From contig CAXIPT010000005.1 of assembly GCA_964030475.1 (NCBI GenBank), forward strand, positions 4,134,650-4,198,649: a stretch of 64,000 bases of DNA, read 5' to 3'. Positions 52,808-63,120 of this stretch are shown one piece after another. The notes below the pieces were generated by a model. That model searched no databases. It was not told the DNA's origin and saw only the letters and a list, made by a program, of their open reading frames with translations. Source of the stretch: Tethya wilhelma. Taxonomy: Eukaryota; Porifera; Demospongiae; Tethyida; Tethyidae. How positions within the stretch are numbered: position 1 is the first letter of the stretch; each line of letters begins with the position of its first letter. A program made the translations under genes and the position numbers.

Positions 52808-53110
52808 TCATGGTGCAATTATGTCGTACTGACTCTGCTCATGGATCAGTCTCCTGGCTGTCTTCTCATCTTCGGGCAACTCTCCAGTTTTGAGCAGAAC
52901 GAATAGATTATGGAGTTTGGAATCTCGACATTGAAAATCTTCTTTACTGTTCTTAGTCACCATAGCCTGCCTCTCTGGACTGGGATGTGTCTTCTGTCGA
53001 TTCCTCACTCTGGGTTGGGGATGTTGTCACCTTGAGTGTCTGACTTTCAGAAGGACTAAGCACTGGGTTTCTTGAAAGAGCATCTGCATTAGTGTTGCTT
53101 CTTCCATAAG
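52808..53110 (-). pseudogene. element 1 RNase H end and integrase linker
   Basis: The frame contains SNTNADALSRNP, the hallmark just after RNase H in Ty3/gypsy polyproteins, then a Ser/Thr-rich linker, and in the next frame EDEKTARRLIHEQSQYDIIA, typical of the start of the integrase zinc region. Upstream similarity stops near 53110, where the foreign insert begins. Confidence 0.7.
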
Positions 53111-54095
53111 AAGATCCATCTTCTGGATGGCCATTGCTCATCTTGTGAGCTTCCTAGAACCTTAACCAGTAAATTTATTATAGAATTATTCATCCAAACT
53201 TAGTATGGAGCTTTGTAACTGCAACCCAACAAGGTAGAATGCTCTAGTTGGCAACTAGCTAGTTTAAGCTAGATCTAGTTTAAGGCAGTAGAAAATAATG
53301 TAGCTGATTATAAAATTAATATCCATGCTCATTCTAATAATTATTAAATGATTAATTTTCATGGAGCAATATATAATTTTTTTTGTATGGTATATAGCCC
53401 CACAGCAGTACACTGCTGATCCTGTCTGCCTCTCAAATCAACCAACTGTGATAGCAACATGCATGTACTATCAATGACCCTGTTGTTCGCAGCACTGCAT
53501 GGACAGGGAACAGTAGTGTGTTTGGCTGTAGCAATGGTCTTATCTCTCTCAATCATGGTGTCATTAATATAATTGAGGGAGATTGTTCACCAGCTACTGC
53601 AAGACTGATGTCAAGAAATGGTGACAACTTCACCTCCGCCCTCAGTGTCCCCCAATCACTGATGATGGATGGAGCAGTAGTACAGTGTAACTACTCTCAG
53701 ACTGATCTTAACAACTTAATTCAAGAATGTGTCCTCAATGTGGTAAAGGTAATCTATTCAGTTGCCATGAAATTCTTCAGACCCCCCCTGGTCCTCCTGG
53801 GTATGCAAACTGACGTATGCAACTGACTCAACTCTTGTTAACCTCACATGGAGTGTTCCTAGAGAAGGTCCTGTCACTGGCTACTCTATTCTCATCTCTC
53901 TCTTCCTACCCCTCTGAGTGTGGAGGAACTGACCCTTGTAATGTCTCCCCAGATATCACCTCACTTCAGTTTCCCTTCAGTCTATCCACTCAATACAACA
54001 TCTCTGTAGCAGAGGGATGCCGTACATTCAATAGGGATGTGCTGCAAGATCAGTACACACGGTGCACTGGTGTCCAAGCAGGTAGGCGCGGAAGT
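53110..54095 (+). pseudogene. host-like Ig/fibronectin-III gene fragment inside the gypsy element
   Basis: On the plus strand, opposite to the retroelement, two exon-like blocks occur. About 53470-53747 reads WTGNSSVFGCSNGLISLNHG and SVPQSLMMDGAVVQCNYSQT before a GT donor. About 53780-54079 reads TLVNLTWSVPREGPVTGYSI and, after a one-base shift, [14 protein letters not shown] and CTGVQA before GTAGG. NLTW...GPVTGYSI...YNISVAEGC is a typical fibronectin type III strand pattern with N-glycosylation sites, seen in large extracellular or receptor proteins. A frameshift and truncation make it non-functional. It lies where the second half of RNase H is expected. Confidence 0.6.
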
Positions 54096-55365
54096 CTGCA
54101 CAAGTGCCAGAGTCTCCAGCTCTGATGCAGCGTAGTTCATTTCATGTGGATTGAGGGTTCTCAAAGCATACGCAACAGGATGGGTGGTTCCATCTGCCTG
54201 CTTCTGTGCCAATACTGCTCCCAGTCCTTCTCTACTAGCATCAGTTTGGATGATGAATTCTTTGCCCTCTTCAAAATTTTGGGTAGGCTAGAACTGGTGC
54301 TTCCTTTTGAGCTTGTCACACTGGGTCGACCACACAAAGGGAGTATCTTTCTTGGTCAAAGTATGCAGTGGCTGGGCGATTCGTGCGAAGTTCGGAATGA
54401 ACGTGCGATAATACGAGGCAAAGCCTAGGAACTGCTTCAAGGTTGCAAGATATGTTGGCACAGGAAAATGACTTCCTCAGTCTTGGTTGGATCTGGAGAG
54501 ATTCCGTTCAGTGAAATTACATGGCCCAGATAGACAGTGCACAGGAAGTTATACTTCTGCATTTTAGGAGTAAGGCCTGCCTATTGGAGTCTGTCAAAAA
54601 CTTGTGAGAGGTGTTCTAAGTGCTCTTAGAGTGTCTTCGAATGCACAAGTATATTATCTAGGTAGACAACGCAGAATCTCCACTCAAGTCCTGCTAACGC
54701 AGCTTGCATAAGCTTCTGGAATGTTGCTGGAGCATTGCAAAGACCAAATGGCATTTGTTCAAACTCAAAGAGGCCGGCATGTGTTGTGAATGCAGACTTG
54801 TCTTTAGTTGCAGAGTCCATCTCTATCTGCCAATAACCAGAGGCCAAATCAAGCATATGCATTGTGCCTCGTTCAGAGTGTCCAGAATATCATCTGGGCA
54901 GTGGATACACATCTTTATTGGTTATGGCGTTGAGACATCGGTAGTCCACACAGAATGGAGTACTTCCATCCTTCTTCGGAACTAAGACCACAGGGCTGGC
55001 TCATGCACTTGTAGACGGTTTAATCACCTTCTGTCAGAGCATATCATTCACTTGTGTGAGGATTCTCTCTCTGTGTACAAAGGGTGTATGCCTTGGCTTG
55101 ATAGGAGCATGATCACCTTGTGAGTGACCAGTGCAAATTCACTCTCATCCAAGGCAAATACGTGAGTGTTGTCGCATAGGAACTCAATCAGTTGCTGTGA
55201 TTGCTCAAGTGGTAGATCTCCATCGGACAGATTTAGCTGCTCCAGCAACCTTGACTTTCGGTCCTCATCAGTTGACACTGGCCTGCTGGTGACCTGTGCA
55301 CACTCAAAATGCTTCTCTTTATTATCTGCATTGTCAGAGTTTGCTCCCATCGGGGCTCCTTCCAA
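54096..55365 (-). pseudogene. element 1 reverse transcriptase and start of RNase H
   Basis: From 55365 downward: LNLSDGDLPLEQSQQLIEFL and FALDESE (pre-RT), a degraded fingers region, then at 54862-54626 LDLASGYWQIEMDS, FEFEQMPFGLCNAPATFQKL and VVYLDNILVHS. The normal YxDD box is YLDN here, so the second catalytic Asp is lost. RNase H begins as [19 protein letters not shown] and is cut off after SELETLALV at about 54100. Frameshifts separate the blocks. Confidence 0.8.
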
Positions 55366-55805
55366 TACACTGACACTTCTCAGCGTTGTGCCCCCTCAAT
55401 GTCAGCATTACCACCTTTGTGATTGTGAAGTGGGACAAGCAGCCCCTTCGACATAAGCCCCCCTACTTCTTGCTCAAAGAGAAGCATTTCTCCCTCTGTG
55501 AAGCTTTGGTCTTCTAGGAAACGGCCTTTCCTGCCTGGGACTGTGCAGGTGTGTAGAAGTCTCACATTTGATGTTGTGACTGGTGACAGTACTGCTTTTG
55601 TTTCTGCTTGGTAGGCTGGAGCTTTAGTGGCTCTCCATTGTGTCTCAGAAACTTGAGGCCTAGTACAGTTGCAGCATTTGTTCCCAGCAAACATTCTTGC
55701 TCACTACTGGGTTAAACAAACACAAGTACTGCAACACATTTCTGGTCAGCTTCTAGAGTCAATGTAACTGGTGCTGTGATATCTAACTCTGGCTTGACTG
55801 CCTTT

Positions 55806-56018
55806 TCACTCCTTCCCAAAGAGTCTGATGGTAGGTACTGTGAGCTCAGGTAGTTGCCTTTCCCTTTCTCTCAGACTTCTGGCAATCTTATGCAACTGTG
55901 GACGAGATATGACAGTGGATTGGGAACCTGTGTCCACCATTGCCTCAACTGGGACACCTTCGATGCACAGATCAATGTATACTGTTGGTCCCACGGCATC
56001 GCCTTGACTCTCTAACAA
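55806..56018 (-). pseudogene. element 1 aspartic protease
   Basis: A retropepsin-like segment, VYIDLCIEGVPVEAMVDTGS followed by QSTVIS, with the catalytic DTG. It lies between gag and the reverse transcriptase as expected. The downstream strand that should complete the fold is in another frame (55694-55380, with NVRLLHTCTVPG and EVGGLMSKGLLVPL). Confidence 0.75.
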
Positions 56019-56074
56019 TTGCCTTTCTCAATGCGGCCGACATTGGCTCAAAGCACTCTCTAGCTGCTCATTTG

Positions 56075-56978
56075 TCATGTCATCCACCAGCATAGGGTTG
56101 GACGAGTCTCGGCCGTCAACTGTGCAGTCCTGGCACTCGAGCTTGAGACTGGCTTTCCAGTAGCTTCAGATGCTTTGCATTCTCTAGCAAGGTGGGTTAC
56201 GCTTCCACAAGACCAGCATCCCTTTTTCTGTGGTACTGTCTCAGTTGGTGGGGGCTGACCTTGGATGGTTGTCTTTGACCTTGCACTCTTAGTGTTCGGG
56301 GGTGTTGTTTTAACTTCACCACTTTGTTTCTGGGCTTGATACCTTTGGTGTTGCTTATCAGATCTGTCTGTAGGGGTCTTTGTGTCTCCCCTTGCTGCAG
56401 CTGTTGCCGAGATTTGCTTCTCTTGTCTCTCTCTCCAAGTACAGGCTCGGTCATACAGTTCATTGAAGGTCTCAGAAGTTTTGGGTGCTCCCAACTTCCT
56501 CTGCCATTTGGCATGCAGTGCCTGAAAGAACCTTTCCTTCAGGAAACGGTCAAACTCTCTTCCGCTAGCATTTGGAAATGCCTTCCGGCCTAACTGCTGC
56601 AACTGAATACCCAATTGTTTGACTGACTCTTGTGCTTGCATTATTTGATGGAACTCCACTCCATGTAGTTCCTCAATATCTATCGGTCGGAACCACTTCT
56701 TGAGTGCCTCAATGGCTCTGCTATAGTTGCTCCGCTCATTTGGGGACAACATTTTGAACACTTGTTGTGCAGTCTTCTCGAGGTGCAGCTTTAGTTGACA
56801 AAGTCTTTGCACCTCTGTCTATTTCCCCAATTGTGCACGCTCGTGAAACAGCTCGATCCACCTCTCAAAGCTGTCCTCTTCATTATCAGTCTCTTCATCA
56901 GTGAAAGGGTGTAGTGTCTGAACAGCAGCTGCCTGAGTTTGTGCTGTCAACATTTGTGTTTGAACTTGCGTTGATTTG
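56075..56978 (-). pseudogene. element 1 gag, 3' half with zinc knuckle
   Basis: The frame includes the capsid-like block LCQLKLHLEKTAQQVFKMLS, KWFRPIDIEELHGVEFHQIM and FPNASGREFDRFLKERFFQA, a basic linker and one CCHC knuckle (CWSCGSVTHLAREC). A stop (TAG) interrupts it at about 56819-56821, and upstream coding (AAAVQTLHPFTDEE) runs to 56978 where the younger element is inserted. The frame resumes at 59773, the other side. Confidence 0.75.
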
Positions 56979-57346
56979 TGTGGTGAACTAACTGTACATG
57001 TTATAGTTTGCTTGTTGATACTTGTTTGTGCTACTTTAAATGCTTGTTTTAACTTGCCCAGTTCAGTGGTTAATTTGTGTTGGTTATGTGGTTAATTTGT
57101 GTGTAAACTGTTTAATTATAATCTGTACTTGTTTGTGTGTTTGTACAAGTTTTTGCCTGCTTTTGAGCTGTATACTTGTTTTAGGAACCTGTTTGACTTG
57201 TTTGTGAGTAGGATAGTATATAAGCTGAGCGTTTATGTTGATTTGTGTCTAGTTTTCTGGTCTGGTTTTTTGGATCTTTGATTGCTGAATAATAATAATA
57301 ATTTTGCTACTGTTGAGATCATTTTCCTGAACCTGGTAGCATCACA
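56979..57346 (+). repeat. element 2 5' LTR
   Basis: Begins TGTGGTGAACTAACTG and ends GGTAGCATCACA (TG...CA). A TATA-like TATATAAG at 57217-57224 is the probable promoter core, and AATAATAATAAT downstream may serve polyadenylation. Confidence 0.92.
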
Positions 57347-57348
57347 TT

Positions 57349-57366
57349 TGGTGGCAGCGGTGGGAT
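57349..57366 (+). other. element 2 primer-binding site
   Basis: TTTGGTGGCAGCGGTGGGAT follows the LTR. The part beginning TGG two bases after the LTR end is placed to pair with a tRNA 3' CCA end. The tRNA was not identified. Confidence 0.65.
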
Positions 57367-57407
57367 CGTCGTTGAAAGAAGTTCAACAGAACTCTGTATG
57401 AAGATAC

Positions 57408-58570
57408 ATGTGTACCAGGTCAGGACGAAAATACAAGGGAATGTCTGACACGGAAGCTGAGCATACGGAAGAACACCGAAAGGAACCTCCTAAGGAAACG
57501 GAACTGGGGGTGATGGACTCCTCGGAACTCGTCAAATTCCTCATGGAAGAACGTGTGCGGAGGGAGCGAGAGGTGGAACAGCAGCAAAGACAAATGCAGA
57601 GCCAGATGAATCGGCTGATGGCACTGCTGGAGAAATCAAGCACTAGCACCCCAGCGGAAACTAGGACCGAGACTCGAACGAAGAATGCTGAGATCAAGCT
57701 GGCACGCTTGACCGAGGAGGATGATATCGAGGCCTACCTGACGACATTTGAGCGTATGGTGAATGCCTACAAAACTCCTCGAGAACAGTGGGTTTACACT
57801 CTGGTGCCCCAGCTCACGGGGAAGGCACAACAGGCTTTTGCGGCAATGGCCACGACCGACTCGGGTGATTATGAGAAGGTGAAGGCCACAATTCTACGTC
57901 GTTATAACATCAACGAAGAAACCTACAGGCAATGACTGAGAACTGTGAAGACCCTACCCGGCGAGACAAATGGAGAACTAGCAATTCGAGTGATGGATTT
58001 GGTGGAGAAATGGACTAAGAACTGCAAGGATTTGCAGCAACTACGAGAGTTGTTAGTCATCGAGCAGCTACTGAACACGCTACCAACGGAGGTCCGCATT
58101 TGGGTCAGTGAACGGAAGCCTAAGACTGTCATGGAAGCTGGAGAGCTCGCTGATGACCACATACAAGCCAGGACCAGTACACTTGGCCAGAAGAAGGTGG
58201 AAGAGCGACGCACTCCTACTGCAAGGACATGTCACAACTGCGGGAGAGCCGGACATCTTGCAAGAGACTGTTTAGTGGGTGGAGCTACCACTAGAATGGG
58301 AGAGGGTGGAGCTACCAAGAACAGGCCAGTGAATGGAGCGAAGGAGCTGAGTGGGCGAGTTACGACTGAGGAGGAGAGAGAGGGACTTCGCTGTTATAAC
58401 TGTCAAGGGAGGGGACATGTAGCAGCCAGGTGCCCAAGTCAACCATCTATGTTTTGCATCATACTGAGACACGGAGAGACAAAGCAGTCAGGTAGCAATG
58501 TCTACCGTGCAGGTGCTGTTGGTGATGTGTATGTTGATTCTGTTGGATACCGGTACCGCAAGAACTTTGG
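57408..58570 (+). pseudogene. element 2 gag with two zinc knuckles, one in-frame stop
   Basis: The ATG at 57408 begins MCTRSGRKYKGM. An acidic/helical N-part and glutamine-rich coiled coil are followed by a capsid-like block (IEAYLTTFERMVNAY, LTGKAQQAFAAM) resembling SCAN/gag capsids. A single TGA at 57933-57935 interrupts the frame. The same frame continues at once (TVKTLPGETNGELAIRVMDL), so it is a point nonsense change, plausibly CGA to TGA. Two CCHC knuckles follow: CHNCGRAGHLARDC and CYNCQGRGHVAARC. These bind the element's RNA during packaging. The frame then overlaps the protease frame after one shift. Confidence 0.85.
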
Positions 58571-58989
58571 TCAAGAAAGAACTAGTCACCCTAGAGGAAT
58601 ATATGGTAGAGGGTGAGGTGTCAATTCAGGGGGTACATGGTGATGTGCTATCGTACCCTCTTGCAGAGATTAATGTCAGTGCAGGGAGTGGGACTTACAC
58701 TGTACAGGCAGCTGTGCTGGAGAAGTTGCCAGTGTCCGTGATAGTGGGACGGGATGTTCCAGAGCTTCTAGACTTGCTGAGTGATGCAGGGGAAGGAGTG
58801 GCTGGAGCAACAACACAAGTTCAGGAGAGAGAGGAGCAAGAAGTGAGAGAGCGGCAGATGGCAAGAGACCTGCAGCCAGGAGTTTGGCCAAATGGAGTTG
58901 GAGAGCTGGAGGCGGCTGAGGATGTGCGTGCATCTGCAAAAGGAGAGTCAGAAGCTGGGAGGAAGGAGTTCCAGGTTTTCTGCACATGA
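58498..58989 (+). CDS. element 2 aspartic protease domain (frame +1 relative to gag)
   Basis: The retropepsin signature LLDTGTARTLVKKEL is followed by SYPLAEINVSAGSGTYTVQA and VIVGRDVPELLDLL, covering both strands needed for a protease monomer. It is reached from gag by a one-base shift near 58535, where gag reads GDVYVDS. This could be programmed frameshifting or a mutation. A Glu/Gln-rich tail ends at 58989. No pol follows. The start of the listed frame is arbitrary. Confidence 0.75.
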   Translation: MSTVQVLLVMCMLILLDTGTARTLVKKELVTLEEYMVEGEVSIQGVHGDVLSYPLAEINVSAGSGTYTVQAAVLEKLPVSVIVGRDVPELLDLLSDAGEGVAGATTQVQEREEQEVRERQMARDLQPGVWPNGVGELEAAEDVRASAKGESEAGRKEFQVFCT

Positions 58990-59404
58990 GAGGGGACTTC
59001 CAGGAAACAGCGGGAGGCTGGCAGTGAGGCGGGGGAGTCAAAGGAGGACTATCCGCAGGCCAGTGGCTGTGGAGGGGACAAGCATGTGGGCCTTTTCACG
59101 AGAGAAGCCAGAGTTGAGCTCGAGCTGATAAGGTGTAGTGATGCCGAGCCTGACAAACCTGTAAATTCTCCATATTTCTGCTGGCTCCTCGTGTAAACAC
59201 AGTGTTCTCTCTACGCACTAGTTCAATCTCCTTACATCCATCCACACTTGACGCAGAGAAGATACAAAGTGTAGTACGTGGAGAAGCAATGAATGATGCG
59301 ATGGACCGTGATCCCAATGTGGATTTTTCTTCATGCTGCTTAAGACTGTACGCTTTGTCAGAGACTTTACGCGACACAAGTGTCGCAGGAGAAGGGAGGA
59401 GGAG
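58990..59404 (+). other. element 2 pol-less remainder with polypurine tract
   Basis: About 415 bp between the protease stop and the 3' LTR have no reverse transcriptase, RNase H or integrase similarity, so pol is deleted. The last 18 bases (AGGAGAAGGGAGGAGGAG, 59387-59404) are a polypurine tract. Confidence 0.75.
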
Positions 59405-59772
59405 TATGGTGAACTAACTGTACATGTTATAGTTTGCTTGTTGATACTTGTTTGTGCTACTTTAAATGCTTGTTTTAACTTGCCCAGTTCAGTGGTTAAT
59501 TTGTGTTGGTTATGTGGTTAATTTGTGTGTGAACTGTTTAATTATAATCTGTACTTGTTTGTGTGTTTGTGCAAGTTTTTGCCTGCTTTTGAGCTGTATA
59601 CTTGTTTTAGGAACCTGTTTGACTTGTTTGTGAGTAGGATAGTATATAAGCTGAGCGTTTATGTTGATTTGTGTCTAGTTTTCTGGTCTGGTTTTTTGGA
59701 TCTTTGATTGCTGAATAATAATAATAATTTTGCTGCTGCTGAGATCATTTTCCTGAATCTGGTAGCATCACA
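59405..59772 (+). repeat. element 2 3' LTR
   Basis: Same length as the 5' LTR. The first bases are TATGG instead of TGTGG. Other differences include GTGTGTGAACTG for GTGTGTAAACTG and GCTGCTGCTGAG for GCTACTGTTGAG. TATATAAG is at 59643-59650. Confidence 0.92.
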
Positions 59773-60994
59773 ATTTGACAAGGTCAACTTGGTTGTCTTG
59801 AACTGTCAAGCTTCTCCTTTGACTATTGATATTTCTTTGCTCAAGTAGTAGCGGCATTGCTCGCACCCGTTGGTGAGCCTGTACAACCCATCACTCAGGG
59901 CACTGTCTGCATGTGTCTGGTACACTTTGGTGTCAATCGACATTTTGTGGTCTAGACTGTGATTTGTAGTGTCTTTTGCACATGTGCTTTCAATCAGATT
60001 GTGTGGACCACCACGACCATCAACTATTGCTACTAATGCACCACCCATTGGTGGGCCATATCCTTAGTTTGTTTGGGTGGGGTTTAAAGTTGCAACCATT
60101 GTCTGTTGATCAGTGCTTGTACGCATTGGCATTTCATTAGATCAATGCTCATGAGTATACTGAACAGCCGCACTTTGCTGTCTTCTATTGTCATTGTGAG
60201 TACAATGGTACTGAGCAGCACCTTGTTGCCCTCTCATACTGGCACTCTCTAATTGTAGAACAGCATCCCATGTTGGGGAGAGTGTAGCCCAGCAGATGGG
60301 TGCAGAAGAGCATGATTTAATGTTTTCTAGCCAACACAGGAGCATGCCAATGGCATGCATGGAATAGGACAAGGTTGAAAACTAGGAGCATAAGGGTTCC
60401 AGTTCAGGGCGGCTTCTTGGTCTGGGCCCATAGCCTCCAAATCTGTCCTAGTAATGCTTTTGGACAATTCCGACTCAAGATGCTCAATCCGGGCCTTAAA
60501 CTGTGACCTCTCCAAATCAAACTTTGACTTCAGTTCATAAATTAGCCCATCTACCCTCTCATGCTCCATTTCCCTTATTTCTCTTCCTGTTTAAGCTGTT
60601 GCGCATGTTCAGCCCGTAGCATTTCACTTTTCTTATACATTTCTAGTTCCCATTTAGTACCTGCATGCTCCAATTCTTAAGGTAACCTGTCGATCTCTTT
60701 CTGTCCTAGCTCCGCCTCCTTCCAGGTTGGCTCGGTCTAGCTGTTCGCTATCCTCTGGTTCTCTTGAGGCTGCCAAGTGCTGCTCCAACTCCACGAGTCT
60801 CTGCTGCAGTTTAGCAGTCTCCTGCTCAGCTTCCTTGTCCTGCAGCCCTCCCGTAGGCTTTACACCCATGTCATCAGCATCTCCTGGCTTGTCTGCCATG
60901 CTGCATGGGGTACGACTTGGGAGAACACAAGGCTTCCGGAGGCAGACACGGCCACCTTCCATTGGAGTGCCTGAGGTTGAGCTTGGGCTCCTTG
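59773..60994 (-). pseudogene. element 1 gag, 5' half with coiled coils
   Basis: The minus-strand pieces include MADKPGDADDMGVKPTG (ATG at 60899) running into TAKLQQRLVELEQHLAAS, a second coiled coil at 60569-60327 (ELKSKFDLERSQFKARIEHL), a Pro-rich segment, and a part down to 59773 that meets the frame interrupted at 56978. Frame changes separate the blocks. Coiled coils at the start of gag are known from several Ty3/gypsy groups. Confidence 0.6.
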
Positions 60995-61368
60995 CAGTGG
61001 CGTAGCCAGGGGGGGTGCTTTGGGTGCTCGAGCACCCCCTTTGCCGCTGACCGGAAGCGCAAAAATATTTAATAATTGGATTTATTAATAAGTAATCAAG
61101 CCTTTAGAATCACTTTTTCTTACTTGTTTGTTGTTAGAAGCTTTTTTCCAAGCTCATTTATGCCTAAGCTCTTGATAAACAAACTTCAGAACCGTTTAAT
61201 TCATGCTAGGTTGATCGAAAGCGCTCAGCAGTTTGCTTTCAGCAATAGTTCAAAGGTCATGGTATCGATCACGTGACCCCAAAGTGGGCGTGGCACCCCC
61301 AAAATTTTCGCCGCGCTGCGCGTGCACAATTTTAGCACCCTCTTACTCTAAATCCTGGCTACACCCTG
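60995..61368. mobile_element. 374-bp MITE, CAGTGGCGTAGCCAGG ends
   Basis: The left end is CAGTGGCGTAGCCAGGGGGG, the right end AATCCTGGCTACACCCTG. CCTTG flanks both sides (60990-60994 and 61369-61373), a 5-bp target duplication. It sits in the leader of element 1, so it is younger. The terminal type is widespread in animal DNA transposons. Confidence 0.85.
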
Positions 61369-61500
61369 CCTTGCTCTGTTCTTTAACAAGGCTCTCAGCT
61401 CCTGTCTACATATATGGCTCCCTCTTGGACATGAAAGACAGGTAGAACTTTGCTCCAACACTGACCATACAGGTTTTCAGTTCGATAGTAGAATAGCACT

Positions 61501-61518
61501 ATCCTGGCAGGGTCGCCA
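61501..61518 (-). other. element 1 primer-binding site
   Basis: The minus strand reads TGGCGACCCTGCCAGGAT, two bases inside the 5' LTR end, placed to pair with a tRNA 3' end in CCA. The tRNA was not identified. Confidence 0.7.
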
Positions 61519-61520
61519 AA

Positions 61521-61719
61521 TATAATGGCCAGGGTCTGAGGCCGAGCGTGTGAGTGTTGCTAGCTATGGCCACTTGTCTCAGAACTGACTAAAGACATTT
61601 CATATCTGGCTCTTTATTCACAGCAAAAGCAACTAGTGAACCGTGTGATGCACAGAAAGAATAGTGACTGTATACAATAAAAATTAAGAGTTCCATACAC
61701 ACACACTTCCTGTTAGTCA
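61521..61719 (-). repeat. element 1 5' LTR
   Basis: 199 bp, homologous to 51384-51566 but with indels. It contains an ACACACAC run near the minus-strand start. Confidence 0.8.
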
Positions 61720-61955
61720 GGGCTTAATTACTATTATCTTCAATAACAGAGTTTTCCAAGTGCAGTGCTTCTAAGTTTGATTTTTCATACATGACATCAC
61801 TGTGTTTTTTTCGGGCATTTAGAATAGCTATTGAAAAAACTCTGTTGCTGTCAAGAGCATGCAGCTGAGAATCTCCCTTACAACTTTGAGACCCTCCTGC
61901 CACTGATTGAAGATCACGTACAGACGGAGTTTTATGCAAAACTGTGAAGTGTATA

Positions 61956-62217
61956 AAAAAAAAAAAACATTGAAAATGTAGGAATGGTTAAATCATAAAA
62001 AGAAAGCAAACAAGATGGAATGGCTGTTTGAGTGTGTGCAGAATTCTTCCTGTGTGGGCTGCATGTATTACCGTGACTCTCTTTCTGTGTTGAGTCCCTC
62101 ATGTTGCCCATAGGAATAATTCTTTACACACTCAAACAGCCATTCCATCTTGTTTGCTTTCTTTTTACGATTTAACCATTCCTATGTCTCAATACATTTC
62201 CAATGTTTTTTTTTTAC
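61956..62217. mobile_element. foldback element with AAAGCAAACAAGATGGAATG arms
   Basis: The arms of about 95 bp read from an A run through AACATTGAAAATGTAGGAAT, AAAGCAAACAAGATGGAATG and GCTGTTTGAGTGTGTG, with the inverse at 62105-62217. A-rich outer ends. Related remnants are at 1563-1676 and 23545-23612. Confidence 0.8.
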
Positions 62218-62389
62218 TTGTTATGTTATCATTTTTTCATAATTATACGAATCATATTTGAGTGCGTGTATATGGTAGTTACTTGTACACTATCAGCAAG
62301 GGACATTATAGCTTATATAAATTTTACTATCAGCATATGGCAGAGCTGTGGTTAACCTATAGTTATAATAACCTCTGTTAAGAAACTCA

Positions 62390-63070
62390 CTGGATCAGTG
62401 GTGAAGGCCATGCAGTCAGGCACTGATACAAAACATACAACTAAGGCAATTTTTGCACAAGTATTATCAGAGTCTCACTATATTCAACTTGCAACCATTG
62501 AGTTACTTACCTGTCCAAGCAGCCAAGCCGGCCAAGCTCAAGTCCATCTAGAGCCTACTATATTTCTAGATAATGCACACTATACAGGGTGTGATTTGGG
62601 TGCGGTTTCAAAGCCTAAGCGTAAGATCTCAGAAACTACAGCGTTTTGCAAGACAGCGTTTTCTACACATCAAATTTCAAGATAATATCGATTCATGAAT
62701 AAGTACCTTCCATTTTGACCGTGGCTCTGAAGCTGCTGTTCTTCAGATAATTCAGTGACAGACAGACACACAAACACACAAAACGACTACCGTAACCCTC
62801 TGCAGGAGGTGTATCATAAGATTTACTTGTCTTTCTATATGTTACGATAATCAAAGTCCTGATTCATCTCTTAAGAAGAGCAACCAGGTATCACAAATTG
62901 ATTGCAGCAGCTTGATTTCAAACCGTGCTAGGCCAGTGCTGTAACTCAGGCAGTGGGTCTTGTTGCATAGTACTGAAGTCTCAGTACTGATGGTCTTTTC
63001 TATGTATACATATTTAGTTGTGCATGCTATAGTTGAGTGCGCCGAGGCTTATGCACCGTTGGTGCTTTCA
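62390..63070. repeat. second copy of the GCCTCGGCAC-end dispersed repeat
   Basis: 62560-62800 matches the internal part of 21866-22950 in the same order (TCTAGATAATGCACAC, CAGAAACTACAGCGTTTTG, ACGACTACCGTAACCCTCTG). 63025-63065 matches the terminal GCCGAGGCTTATGCACCG(T/A)TGGTGC in inverse. It is partly deleted relative to the first copy. Confidence 0.55.
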
Positions 63071-63120
63071 TTGTTTTAATAAATGGACCCAGACCTAGGC
63101 CTTATAACTACTCAGAGATG

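Larger units (their letters stand above)
56979..59772 (+). mobile_element. young gag-protease-only Ty3/gypsy element (element 2), nested
   Basis: LTRs of 368 bp lie at 56979-57346 and 59405-59772. They differ at only about six positions. The outer flanks are ATTTG at 56974-56978 and 59773-59777, a 5-bp target duplication inside the gag of element 1. Between them are a primer-binding site, gag and protease, then about 400 bp without reverse transcriptase or integrase, and a polypurine tract. It therefore needs enzymes from a full-length relative. The orientation is opposite to its host element. Confidence 0.93.
51384..61719 (-). mobile_element. old Ty3/gypsy LTR retrotransposon (element 1), minus strand
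   Basis: Flanked by LTRs at 51384-51566 (3') and 61521-61719 (5'). It has a primer-binding site at 61501-61518, gag, protease, reverse transcriptase, RNase H and integrase in the standard Ty3/gypsy order, read from high to low coordinates. It is interrupted by a younger gypsy element (56979-59772), a MITE (60995-61368) and a fibronectin-like insert (about 53110-54095). Many stops and frameshifts and a changed reverse-transcriptase active site show it is inactive. The LTRs differ in length and at many bases, so it is old. No matching target duplication was found. Confidence 0.88.

Noticed and set aside
53359..53826. A functional host gene overlapping the gypsy element
   Set aside because: The fibronectin-like blocks contain a frameshift, lack start and end, and are bounded by retroelement sequence on both sides.
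58676..59041. Minus-strand 121-codon Leu/Pro-rich frame inside the young gypsy element
   Set aside because: It is antisense to the protease domain and its tail.
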